From Choristoneura fumiferana (lineage: Eukaryota; Arthropoda; Insecta; Lepidoptera; Tortricidae): DNA of 64,000 nucleotides. How positions within the stretch are numbered: position 1 is the stretch's first letter; each line of letters starts with the position of its first letter. The translations under genes and the position numbers were made by a program. The notes beneath the pieces are model-generated. The model ran no database searches, was not told where the DNA came from, and worked only from the letters and a program-made list of their open reading frames with translations. Shown in pieces: positions 52,319 to 62,629 of this stretch. The stretch covers positions 19,871,740 to 19,935,739 of the forward strand of contig NC_133472.1 of the NCBI RefSeq assembly GCF_025370935.1. The letters run 5' to 3'.

Positions 52319-52369
52319 GATCCGGCGGAATAATAAACGATAAAGAGTCGTTTATTATTCCGCCGGATC
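52319..52369. repeat. Perfect 22-bp inverted repeat, 7-nt loop
   Basis: The arm GATCCGGCGGAATAATAAAC plus GA (52319-52340) is exactly reversed at 52348-52369 around 'taaagag'. It lies in the subterminal DNA of the hAT element, about 200 bp past the 3' end of the transposase frame. Confidence 0.9.
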
Positions 52370-52567
52370 GCGCAAGCAAGCACAGGATTTATTTGAGAAT
52401 TTGAGATTTCCTAGGATTTCATCGCACATTTATCGATTTTTAATGAGGATCAAAATTATCAAATCTCGTTCTGCATTTTATAAGACAAAAAAACACAAAT
52501 TCATATATAAATCTTTTATTTTTGATTTGAATGGATGAATCAAATTTAAAAAAAATAATATCGTTAT

Positions 52568-54532
52568 CTACATGTTTTGATTCAGGAATAATAATTGGCT
52601 GACTTTCTTCGAAGCCAATCTGGACCGTTTTTCAATTAAAATCTGCCCTGCTTTTGAAAAAATCCTCTCGCAGGGAACTGATGTGGCTGTCACACATAAA
52701 CGTTTTTTCATATAACCGTATAAAAGTGGATATAATTTTTTTCTTTCTTCCCACAATTGTAGTGGGTCTTTAGACCTATGTAGATAGTCCTCTTGCATAT
52801 ATCTATCCAGTTCTTTTATCCCGGCAGCGGCAGGATTTTCTGGAATAAGATTCGACACTTCGACATCGAAGCTATCCCATATTGATTTCCTACGCGTCGA
52901 CGTCAGAGTTGGTGGTTGAGGATGATGATCTGCTTGGGTTTGCGAAGTAACTGTTGGAGGATTTTGGTTTAATTGGGTTGCGTTTGTTATGACCAAAAGA
53001 TTATTTCCCTTCTTTTTAAATCGCGGGTCCAGAATTGTGGCCTCTGATATTAGTTCCTCTAATTCTATTCCCCGAAATCTTGTATCCAGTCCCGTTCTTA
53101 AATCGTCAATTAAATGGATGATTTCGACTGGAATTCTTTCTGGCAATTCACTTTCAAGTGTAAACATATGTTCCGTCATAATACGACAGTAAAGGGCCAC
53201 TTTTGAAGCAGTCACATATTTTTCCCCGCAAACTTCGGTCGTCACATCATAAAAAACTTTTAAAATTGGTACAGCCAATTCTATTACAGTCCATTCATGT
53301 GGCGACAGTGATAAATCCGCCCGACATAAAGCCAAGGTAGTAATTAGGCTGTTTTTAGTTTCTAAGATACGGCGTAGCATATCATATGTACTGTTCCACC
53401 TAGTAGGGCAGTCCTGTTTGAGCTTTAGTTGTGGAGATCCCATATTTTTTTGCATTTCAGTCAGTCTAACTTTAGCTTGCGTACTTTTTTTAAAATATTG
53501 CACTATTGCCTTAACTTTGGCGATAACTACTGCAATCGTATTTGGCCTTATCGGCTCATGTGCCTTGCCGAGTGAATCTTGTAATATTAAATTTATTTTA
53601 TGGGCGAAGCAGCCAATAGATGGCCACCCGCCAATCCTTATTGCTGCCACAATATTAGCAGCTTTATCTGACACAACCGCTGCAATTTTGTCATCAATTT
53701 TCCATTCAGTAAAAACATTTGTTAGAAATCCGGCTAAATTGCTAGCTGTGTGACTCTCTGTAAATTCAATGCAATCCAATAAATAACTTTTTAATTTTGA
53801 ATTATGATCAATAAAATGAGCCGTAACAGCGATGAAGGAGTCATTATTTGTCGAAGTCCAACCGTCGGTCGTCACACAGACAGCTTCTGCCTCGTCTAAT
53901 TCTTTTTCCACTTCCGTGTGTATTTCATTGAAATATTTAGACAACAAGCTATTAGAAAGAGTCTTCCTGGTCGGTAATCTATATGATGGATTAAGAATTT
54001 CAACAAACTTTTGAAATTCTGAATCTTCTACCGTGCTAAACGGAAAATATTCTTTGGCAACCATTTTTACCAGTTGTCGATCAAGATCGTCTGATTTACG
54101 TTTAGATAACGGTTTTGTGGAAATTAAATAATCATGGATGAGTTGTCTTCTTGCGGGCCGAGGCGCTGGAGGTGAAGGGCATGGTGAAACTGGATTCTCC
54201 GCTGCAATCGGAAATGAACCTGCAGCTGAAGTTGAGGGTACAGGTTCGATCGGAACTGAGCCTGCAGCTGAAGTTGAGGCTACAGATTCAATCGAAGCTA
54301 TAGTTAAAGTTTCTGAACATTCTGAAGCTGATGAGCTAGCAACGGTAAAGTTAAGCCTCTCCATTACTACAGGAATCGTCGGGTGCTTTCTGATCATATG
54401 TCTATGTAAATTACTTGACGAGCCCACCTGAATATTTAAAATCGATGAACAATAGCAACATTTTGCTTGTTTGTTATTAATTTTTTCATAATGGTCCCAA
54501 ATAGGACTGCGCTTTTTACGCATCGATTGCAT
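52568..54532 (-). CDS. hAT transposase, BED-finger type (ZBED-like)
   Basis: An open 654-codon frame. Residues 10-50 form a BED zinc finger: WDHYEKI, C25-x2-C28, H45-x4-H50. A low-complexity linker (70-125) has two copies of STSAAGS(V/F)PI. The hAT core follows: TTDGWTS with Asp223, VVSDKAANI with Asp289, CFAHKINL at 308-315, CPTRWNSTYDML near 367, and the C-terminal dimerisation block LCVTATSVPCERIFSKAG with the catalytic Glu. Cut-and-paste transposition is the family role. All key residues are present, with Lys where Asn is usual after Asp289. It is the only full-length transposase in the window and may be active. A second ATG nine bases in could also serve as start. Confidence 0.9.
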   Translation of the reverse strand: MQSMRKKRSPIWDHYEKINNKQAKCCYCSSILNIQVGSSSNLHRHMIRKHPTIPVVMERLNFTVASSSASECSETLTIASIESVASTSAAGSVPIEPVPSTSAAGSFPIAAENPVSPCPSPPAPRPARRQLIHDYLISTKPLSKRKSDDLDRQLVKMVAKEYFPFSTVEDSEFQKFVEILNPSYRLPTRKTLSNSLLSKYFNEIHTEVEKELDEAEAVCVTTDGWTSTNNDSFIAVTAHFIDHNSKLKSYLLDCIEFTESHTASNLAGFLTNVFTEWKIDDKIAAVVSDKAANIVAAIRIGGWPSIGCFAHKINLILQDSLGKAHEPIRPNTIAVVIAKVKAIVQYFKKSTQAKVRLTEMQKNMGSPQLKLKQDCPTRWNSTYDMLRRILETKNSLITTLALCRADLSLSPHEWTVIELAVPILKVFYDVTTEVCGEKYVTASKVALYCRIMTEHMFTLESELPERIPVEIIHLIDDLRTGLDTRFRGIELEELISEATILDPRFKKKGNNLLVITNATQLNQNPPTVTSQTQADHHPQPPTLTSTRRKSIWDSFDVEVSNLIPENPAAAGIKELDRYMQEDYLHRSKDPLQLWEERKKLYPLLYGYMKKRLCVTATSVPCERIFSKAGQILIEKRSRLASKKVSQLLFLNQNM

Positions 54533-54869
54533 ATTTATTTAAATATTTTTATCGACACTTATGCACTCGATACATGAAACTACATTGATTGAACGCTGAA
54601 ACTTGTCTTTCGAAACGAAAAGTTCTGCCTTGTTCTGTGATTACCAATAAACTTAAAGTTAATGAATACTTCCACCAAATAAGTAAGTGACCATACAATA
54701 TTATGATTTAAGTTCTGTGATATAAGAGCTATTTTTCACTGTAATTTTTGCTTTATATTTCGTGAAGTTAAGCGTCGCCCGCCCCGGTCATATTATATTG
54801 TGTTGTATTTCTATCTCATTTATTTCTAATAAAACCGAGCGAGTAGTCCAAGTCCGAGTACCGAACCGA

Positions 54870-55030
54870 ACCGACCAACCAAACATAGATAATAAGATCC
54901 AAGTCCAAGATCCGATCCGCACGGCTACTACGAACCGAACCGAACCGAACCGACCAACCAAACATAGATAATAAGATCCAAGTCCAAGATCCGATCCGCA
55001 GGGCTACTACGAAACTCCAAAATCGAAGTT
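54870..55030. repeat. 79-bp tandem duplication, hAT subterminal
   Basis: 'ccgaccaaccaaacatagat' starts at about 54871 and again at about 54950, and the following 'aataagatccaagtccaag' is also repeated. (GAACC)n lies between. Confidence 0.7.
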
Positions 55031-55117
55031 CGTGTCGTGCGGTCACTCACTTATACTATTTAATACGAGAGCGAGAGGGACGGTACCATACGAACTTCGA
55101 GTTTCGTAGTAGCCCTG
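54999..55117. mobile_element. 119-bp fold-back MITE inside the hAT element
   Basis: Arms CAGGGCTACTACGAAACTC and their complement, flanked by CCGATCCG on both sides (54991-54998, 55118-55125). The 8-bp repeat suggests a hAT-type MITE, but 'gatccg' is abundant here, so the duplication could be coincidental. Confidence 0.6.
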
Positions 55118-55338
55118 CCGATCCGATCCGAGCCGAGCGAGAGCGAAAGCAGGCGGACGGAGCGAGTCAGTGTGAGTGAGCGTGACGGCGATCACGAGCG
55201 AGGCGAGCCGCTCGATTCGATCCAGTCGGAGTTAGTAACTCCGGAGTCAATAAGATTTGAAAGGAGTCATTAAGGGATTCGGATCCGCTTGAGGATCTGA
55301 CTCTTTTGAATCTTCGGATCCGGATTTACCCACCTCTA

Positions 55339-55800
55339 CAAAGCACGTCTTGTGGCAAAATAATTTACACAATAGTATGGAGTGGATTACTTTGAAACAT
55401 TTTCGCCTGTAGTGAGATACGAAACCATACGGATGTGCTTTGGCTGCGGAGCAGAGGCCTGCAGTATCAATATGATTGCGGTGAAGGGTTCGTCCAAATT
55501 ATGTCATTACTACTGGTGATCATTTGTAGTGGAACCAAAGTAGGAGCAATTACACTACTTTCGTTAATTCCTGTATTTGAAAACGATTGTTTGTATAATG
55601 ATTGACCGGAAGAGTCGTAGGACTGCTGAATTTTATTCTAAATGTTTGTTGAGGAGGTATCGGATGGAAAGCATAAATTTATTAGGTATGTTTTCCAAGT
55701 TTTTAGCTGATGTGTGCGACAGAGGATTATCTTTGATTTTAAGAGAGCCGAACTAGACTATGATTTGATTATGTATGACTATAATAGTATCGATAGAGGT
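55339..55800 (+). pseudogene. Copia reverse transcriptase, downstream pieces
   Basis: Text continues from the TSD: RLVAK, stop, FTQ, stop, YGVDYFETFSPVVRYETIR, then similarity fades at about 55500. A short later piece near 55640 (LLRRYRMESINL) resembles the distal RT region. At least two stops and a deletion; inactive. Confidence 0.7.
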
Positions 55801-56145
55801 GTGTATAAGGAATATACGGTATAAAGATCTTAATCTAATACGGCGTTATTCTTGAGAAAAAGAAATAAAACAGAAAAGTGACAAAATTGGTCTTATTTTG
55901 TAAACTATTCACATTAGAGAGTCCAAAACTGGTCAGAATATTTTTTTTATGATTATATTTGTGATTCTAGCGACCCTTTATCCGGCTAACTTTAGTTTTT
56001 TTTTTCTCAATAACATGTCGTATTGATGGCGGAGTTTTAGTCTAGTGCTTAGAATGATATAAGGAAGCTATAGCGCGGCAACACTTTTCTATTGCCGGGC
56101 CGCCCGTCCTTCGCCGCGAGCAGCCAATCCGTCCTTCGCCGCGCA

Positions 56146-56373
56146 CGGTACGACCGACGCAGACTCTTTTTGTAAACTTCGATCTATTTCAATTGGAAAC
56201 TTATGTGTTAATAACATTGTTTAGTATAAGCGTTGGACGCCAATAATACGTTCCCGCCGTCCCCGCACGGTACGACCGACGCCGCGTTACGATGTGTGAC
56301 TCTTTTTGTAAACTTCGATTCTTTTTCCTATTTCTAATTGGAAACTTATGTGTTAATAACATTGTTTAGTATA
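56146..56373. repeat. Imperfect tandem duplication, about 115 bp apart
   Basis: 'gcacggtacgaccgacgc' at 56146 and 56264 each lead, through 'gactctttttgtaaacttcg', to 'ttggaaacttatgtgttaat' and 'aacattgtttagtata'. It lies past the Copia remnant and could be LTR-derived (inference). It has a raised CpG content. Confidence 0.6.
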
Positions 56374-56562
56374 TAATGTTTAAGACATTAAAACTTTCGT
56401 TTTAAAGTGCGTACTGCGTTTCCTTCTCTTCACATGCTTGCGCGCACGAACCACCTTGTAAGCAAGCTAGCCGGTGCTACAAAGCGTTTTTTACAATAAA
56501 AGGGGATGCAATAAAATTGGGGTTCATAAAACACTGTGATTCTGTAGAACGTATAGTAAGTA

Positions 56563-57858
56563 CCCAAGCAGCACAGAATGCAATATAATTACTCACTTTT
56601 GGTCTTATTGTGAACTATGCGCTTATATAAAGTGTTATAAGACCTCACTCGTGATCATACAGCTGCATATTGCCTTCCAGTTCCGTTGATAATGGCTTAG
56701 CCTGAATAAGAACTGAAATATGCTAGACTAGCACCGCCACTATTCAGCTATAAGAGTTAATTTGGTATATTTTTGAAGTATTCAGCTTGTAGTAGTTTTT
56801 AATGCTATTGGCTGAATAAGGGCAATTTACGAAACAAAAATAAGTCAAATGCTATAAAAGATGATACATGTGAACTTCAATTAAGCTGCCTTTTTAAAAG
56901 AGTAGGTGTGAACTATTATAAAGTCAATTGATTTATAATGGATGAAGTGTGGTGCGTTTTACTGCATAGAACTTATTCACTCTATCCTGTTTTTCGAAAG
57001 TTAACGGGACTCAGGTGAACTATATACAGCCTATAGAAGCAATTCGGAATTAAAATAGTTCACATCGCGGTCTAAGATTTAACCACCATTTTTTTTGTGT
57101 ATAACCTCTAAGTGTATATCAATATCTTCATATTTACTGATGTTGTGAACATTCAATATAAGATTTTGCATCGATATGACAATCATATGATATATACACC
57201 ATTTATACTTCTTAAAATCATAGCAATAATGGTTTATCTACAAATGACGGAAAAAACAATCAAAATTAATTAGTAAAATGTTCACCATGTTACACTATCA
57301 CATATTTTTGATTAAAAACCTTATTATTCTCGGGGCGCGTGAAAATTTTCTTAGATAACATATGTATACAATAACAGTAAACTCGCATTCCCAGTAATAT
57401 CTTACGAATGAATACCGAAAACACTGTGTACTTACCAATTATGAAAATCCGCCATCCGCCATTATCAAACTGTTACGCAATGTTAAATGTTTGTGAAAAT
57501 ATTCTGCATGATGGCACATAGCATGTTTCATTTACGACCATTGATGTTACGCATTTATACAGAACAGTCAGAACCCGCTGAGGTTTAAGATACCAATTCG
57601 AGTGCACATGTCAGGTTTAGTCTGAATAAAGGGAAACATCGCTCTTCTACTCAGTCGATATTCAGCCCTTATAACTACTGTGACCCATAATAACGCAATT
57701 AAAACGCTACTATAACGCTATTAAACGGCAATGTGGCCTCAAAGCTGAATAATTTGTGCCCAAATAAGAGTTATAGTTGCTACATCAATGCTATTCAGCT
57801 TTAAATGTAAATGAAATCCATTATCCGGCTGTTATGCGACCAACTTGTGCTACTTGGG
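56563..57858. mobile_element. Non-autonomous TIR element, TA-flanked
   Basis: Ends CCCAAGCAGCACA and, reversed, CCCAAGTAGCACA, with TA on both sides (56561-56562, 57859-57860). The interior of 1296 bp repeats variants of 'agctgaataa' and 'ttcagc' and has no open frame of note. Confidence 0.6.
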
Positions 57859-58374
57859 TAGGTATATAAGTATTGATTCCCTTTGTAGAACAGTTTAATA
57901 TTCTAGCAACCTCTGGCACTGTAATATTAGAATACAATTCTCAATTTCCATTTAGCAGCGTATCATCTTAGATGGTAAAGGAGAGAGGCTTGTGCACTCA
58001 TCCATGCCTTATCTACATCACTTTAGTAGGCAGGGCAAGTCCGAACTGAGCAATTGAAGGCCGATTTCAAGCACCCTTATGGCCTCTTAACCTTTTATAG
58101 AACCAAACGGTTTCGTCATAGTATTTATTTATCAGCCAAGCAAATTTTACAAAAAATATTGTGTATAAAAATATATTTATACCTATGACATGCCGTGCAT
58201 TAGTGTGTACACGATAAAATCCGGGCATGCCTGATCTGGTTTATCTTTGTAATGAATGCTAATTTTCAAGCAGCACTTTTTTTCAGTAATTAGTGGTTAT
58301 GAAACTACATAATAAAAATATAATCATAATAAAAAGTTAGGGCGTCTGTGAGTTTTAGCTTTATATATTAGACT

Positions 58375-59030
58375 GTGCCTAAATTATTTATCCTAGCGAT
58401 CCGCGCAGCCGTAGGTATAAATTTCAAGAATACGGCCGAGTCGGCCTACTGCCTGTTACTTGTATTGTGGCACTCACCTACAACCCCATACACAGCAAGT
58501 AGCAACGGTTTATGTGAAAGGGCAAATGCCACAATTATGTCCGTCTTGGCGAAGTTTGTACTAGAAAATGCTAAAGATTGGGATATGTTATTACCAAAAG
58601 TCACTAGCAATAAACACATCAAAGCATAAATCAACAGGTTTATCACCTTTTTATTTAATGCATGGATATGAACCAAGAATTCTACCAAAAGAAATTCATT
58701 TTGGTACTATCATAGAAGACACAGCGAGTTGGATTTATTATTAAAAGCCAGACAAGTAGACCAAGACAACCTAAAGAAGGTACAAATAATTTGATTTATT
58801 TAACAAAGATTTGATTTATCAAGATTACAGTATAATTTCAAGAATGGAGACCATGTTATGTATGAATGGCACAAACCATTTGACACCAAATTAACACCAA
58901 GATACAAAGGTCCATACAAAATTATAAGAAAAATAGGTTCTGTTTGTTACGAAATTGAAGATATAAGCAAGCCTACAATCAAGAAAAAAGTACATGTTCA
59001 GTATTTGAAACCACCACTCATAATTTAGAC
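58375..59030 (+). pseudogene. Ty3/Gypsy integrase C-terminal fragment
   Basis: Frame-shifted text reads HSPTTPYTASSNGLCERANA (end of the DDE core, with NG(L)xER), then MHGYEPR-like text, then NFKNGDHVMYEWHK and YKGPYKIIRKIGSVCYEIED, HVQYLKPP. The last part is the GPY/F module of Gypsy integrases. It is not obviously the same element as the gag at 5779-6717. Confidence 0.7.
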
Positions 59031-60138
59031 TTAATTTCAGATAATTCAGCTCGTTACAACAATAACCACACAACTTTAGATGACTATAACAACCCCAGTG
59101 ATGATGATGGCAGCCTGGACTACGACCATAACCACAACACAAACGGTGACCGATTTTCCGGCGAGACGACGGCGCAATGCAAGGTCCCTTGGTTCCATAT
59201 ACAACCAGCACCAGCAGAGGGCGCATCACAAACAAGCCACGGACGTATAAAGATTTGTAATGTAAAAAGAACATCATATTTAATTTTATTCTATAATACT
59301 TAATTTTGTTCATAAGTGCCTACCTTCTATAAAGCAAATCAATTCTATTTTTTCTAAATTATGTGTTCTGAAAATAGCTAATGCTAGCTTTCCAATAACC
59401 TGTTCAAAGTTATTACCTTTAAAAATAAATTCACCACTAATACAAAAATAGTAACGTAAATATATATACATTGAATATTTTATATAGTTTTCATATTTGT
59501 ATGCACTGCAGCATTTCAACGCTGCATGAGTGTATCGTGTTGCATACTTTTCGGTCCTTTTCCTGGCGTTTTCACTGGCCAGTATTTTTTTCTAATATTG
59601 TAATTCCCAAAAATCGATACCTAAGGTACTAGGATTTCTCATAGGCTGTTTTAATTTCTCACAAATTGTAGGCTGGTTACTTATTTATACACGATCGTAC
59701 AGGTTACTAGTACATATACTAGTTTAACTCTACTTGGTAGAACCTGTTAGGAATACCTTTTTTTGTACCGCCATTTTGTGTACCTTTTGTATCGAAACCG
59801 TGCGCTATAACGTCATTTTCGTCCACAATTTCGGCCCCAATTTTATTTCGTCAATAAACCTGCTAATTTTCCTATGATATTTTTACCTATGCTGTAATTT
59901 AAACCATATTTTACACGTTGCTGTGGTTGACGCGTACTGTCAGAAATAAGAGCACAAATTTATTTTGTGCTCTTTTTTCTCTGGCCGTTTTCAGAGCTGC
60001 CAGGTACAATCTTTGTACTAATTTTTGATCGAAGCTTATTATAAATAAATAAAAAAAAAATTAAGTAGGTACTTGGATAAAACATAAAAATTAAACTTTA
60101 GAATGCAAACACAAAAACATAATTTTCATTTCCAACAT
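59031..60138. other. No gene seen
   Basis: AT-rich sequence downstream of both the Gypsy fragment (plus) and the CAP gene (minus). The 3' UTR of the CAP gene should lie just below 60139; an AATAAA on the minus strand is present near 59957. Confidence 0.4.
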
Positions 60139-61206
60139 TTATAGCGGTGGGCGTACTTTTTTGGCAAAACTGCCCATTATATTGCCAGGTGGGTTATAAT
60201 TAGCTACGACGTAAATATGACCATCCTTTGACCTCGCCATGCCTACCCCTACTTCCTTACTGTCTTCCCAAACAACTTGCGTAAAATGGCCCGAACCCAA
60301 ATTGCTAGGTTCCCTACCAAAGCGGTGATCTTTAATTTCATCGTACCATTTGTCTACCGGATCCTTGCCTGACACGGAAAAATTGGGATCCGAAGACCAT
60401 GCATAAAAAATATTCTCGCCATAGTCTTGTTGGTCCCTATGTTCCATTCTTCCTTTTTTAACCAATACTTTAGCCCATTCTTCAGCATACTTGCAAAGCT
60501 TCTTGCTCAATTCCAAAGGAGGAACGCCGTGGTTTCTTCGGTACAAGTTATGTGCTGCTAGAAAGTCCTCTTCAAATTTGTCACCAGAAATAGATGACGT
60601 TTTAAATTTGCTGACCAAATCAGATGCAATGTCTCCCAAATTTTTGCTATTTCTTTGATTTGGAGGTGCTGGTGCCAAGTAGCTATTAGAGTCTCTCGGA
60701 GTACTTGCCGGCGGAACATATGTGGATTTAAATTGCAACGCACCAGGGGGTAAAACATTTTTGACGAATTGGTTGCTTATGTTACCGGGTGGGTAATAAT
60801 GAGCTACAACATATAGCTTACCGGATTTGCTCTTAGCACTTCCGATTCCTAATTCTCTGGTGTTTTTCCATACAATTTGAGTAAAGTGCCCACATGTCAA
60901 TACCTCTGGCTCTCTTCCAAAAGAGTAATCATTAATTTCACTGTACCATTTGTCAACACAGTCGCGTGCTTTAATTTTCGAATTAGGATCATGGGTCCAC
61001 CCGCAATATACACTCTCTCCATATTTCTCATGAAGGCTGTATTCCATGCAGTCTTTTTTCGCAAGTTCTTCGGCCCATTTCTGGCTGACTTTACTTATTT
61101 CTTTATTAAGCAAGAGAGCGGGAACACCGTGCTCACGCCTGAATTCATTGTGGACGGCCAACGCCTCATTTTCAAAATCGTTAGATTTTGTGCCGAATAA
61201 TTTACT
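60139..61206 (-). CDS. Tandem CAP-domain protein, GAPR-1/GLIPR2-like (3' exon)
   Basis: A large terminal exon. A good acceptor ('cgttttttctgtttcag') precedes 61206, and the frame is open from there (SKLFGTKSNDFENEALAVHN) to TAA at 60139, about 355 codons. It holds two CAP/SCP domains. The first has HNEFRREHGVP, GESVYCGW, GHFTQIVWKN and YVVAHYYPPGNI; the second has HNLYRRNHGVPPL, GENIFYAW, GHFTQVVWED and YVVANYNPPGNI. A Pro/Ser-rich linker lies between. In the second domain the cavity residues His (MEHR), Glu (GEN) and His (GHF) are present; in the first the first His is Tyr (MEYS). Similarity and the lack of a signal peptide in this exon suggest GAPR-1-type rather than a venom allergen, but the first exon(s) are not identified, so localisation is open. 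Confidence 0.85.
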   Translation of the reverse strand, partial: SKLFGTKSNDFENEALAVHNEFRREHGVPALLLNKEISKVSQKWAEELAKKDCMEYSLHEKYGESVYCGWTHDPNSKIKARDCVDKWYSEINDYSFGREPEVLTCGHFTQIVWKNTRELGIGSAKSKSGKLYVVAHYYPPGNISNQFVKNVLPPGALQFKSTYVPPASTPRDSNSYLAPAPPNQRNSKNLGDIASDLVSKFKTSSISGDKFEEDFLAAHNLYRRNHGVPPLELSKKLCKYAEEWAKVLVKKGRMEHRDQQDYGENIFYAWSSDPNFSVSGKDPVDKWYDEIKDHRFGREPSNLGSGHFTQVVWEDSKEVGVGMARSKDGHIYVVANYNPPGNIMGSFAKKVRPPL

Positions 61207-61635
61207 CTGAAACAGAAAAAACGATCTATTTATACCTTCAGTTTATTCAAATACAGTAAAGAAGAACTTTTTTTGTACGTAGGTATAGGTACCTACTTTT
61301 CTAAGAAACTATTAGGTACTGAACCGATTCAAAATTTCCTCCACTAACTCAGTGGCTTCGCGTGGGCATCAGCCACCCGGGGCGGAAGAAAATTTTGCCG
61401 CCCTCTGGTTTAGGTTTTAAAAAAACAATAGTAGGTATACAAGATGTCTCATTTTTGTATCATTCATTGTACAAGGGGGATTCCATCAGGTTATTTATAT
61501 ATTCGATTCCGAGTGACCCTATCTCAGTAACTATAATAACTAGGTTCTTTAAATTTGGCATAGAAGTAGGTGATTATAATAGTAAAAAACAATTTTTAGG
61601 ATTTTTGGAAATTCCCACGGTATAAGGAAAAAACG

Positions 61636-62170
61636 GGATTTATATTCAGTTCAACGGGATCGATTTTTCGTTTTACTGGTCGTAGAAAGCTGAAATTTGG
61701 CATTTAGGTTCCTTGGAGTGTTGGGGAGCACTATAAAAGGATTTCCTGAAATTCTGGCGGGAACGGTAACGGGATTTTTCGTTTTACTGGTCGTAGAATG
61801 CTGAAATTTGGCATGTTGGTTGCTTGAGGAGTGTAGGGAAGCATTGAAGAGATAATTTTCCGAAATTCCCACGGGAAAGGAAAAAAAAGGGGATTTTTCG
61901 TTTTACTGGACGCAGAAAGCTGAAAATCGGCATTTAGATCACTTGGGGAGTGTAGAGGAGCATTGTGAGTGGAGATTTCAAAATTCCCACGGGAACGGGA
62001 AAAAACGGGATTTTTCCTTTTACTGGTCATAGAAAACTGAAATTTGGCGTTTAGGTTCTTTGGGAGCGTAAAGCAGAACTACAAAAGAATTTCCCGAAAT
62101 TCTGACGGGAACGGAAAAAACGGGATCTTTCATTTTACTGATTGTAGAAAGCTGACATTTGGCATATAGG
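61636..62170. repeat. Minisatellite, about 118-bp unit, four to five copies
   Basis: Each copy has 'cgggatttttcgttttactgg', 'agaaagctgaaatttggcat', 'ttggggagtgtag' and 'aaattcccacgggaacgg'. Related single units occur at 61500-61620, 38740-39260 and 4030-4215. Confidence 0.75.
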
Positions 62171-62454
62171 CATATACCCTAATTATTATATCTATCCCTA
62201 AGAAATATATTGGTCATTAAATTAATCAAATCAGTCTCTAAGTATGAGTCATCAGATTAATGTAAACCTGTATCCTAAATTATAATTTGACCATCAAAAT
62301 TCGATCACCAAAATAATAGATCTATCACCAAATAAAATAATTCTTAATTCGATGCTTCTACCTATTCTACTAAGGCAGGTCTGGTTAGGTACGACGACGA
62401 GCGAAGCGAGGAGGAGTGTTAGGTAGAACTGTGAGCCGAACATTTTTTTGATTT

Positions 62455-62625
62455 CTGATACATACTTGTATGATGAATATAAATTTGTCTTGAGTCTTGG
62501 ATGTTTGTATGTATTTAAGTATATATGTATGTATGTCTACCCGTTGTTTAGCACCCATAGAACAAACTTTGCTTACTTTGGGGCTGGGTCAATTGGTGTA
62601 ATTTGTGAGAAGATATTCATATTCA
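62455..62625 (+). mobile_element. SINE 3' part, third copy
   Basis: Plus-strand text 'gtatttaagtatatatgtatg', then 'gggctgggtcaattggtgta', is the reverse of the body of the SINE at 10556-10835. The tRNA-like head is absent. Confidence 0.6.
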
Positions 62626-62629
62626 TATT

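Larger units (their letters stand above)
51774..55338 (-). mobile_element. hAT transposon, apparently complete
   Basis: 3565 bp with terminal inverted repeats TAGACTTGGGTAA and, reversed, TAGAGGTGGGTAA (11 of 13). It is flanked by an exact 8-bp duplication CAAAGCAC (51766-51773, 55339-55346). Eight-base duplications and a BED-finger transposase are diagnostic of hAT. It splits a Copia RT. Subterminal regions are rich in 'gatccg' and 'gagtc' motifs and contain a perfect hairpin and a small fold-back element. Confidence 0.9.

Noticed and set aside
53418..54431. Plus-strand open frames across the hAT transposase
   Set aside because: Antisense shadows of the 654-codon transposase.
60139..61161. 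Start codon of the CAP gene at 61161
   Set aside because: That codon is TTG. The frame continues upstream to a good splice acceptor at 61206, so this is an internal or terminal exon and the true start is elsewhere.
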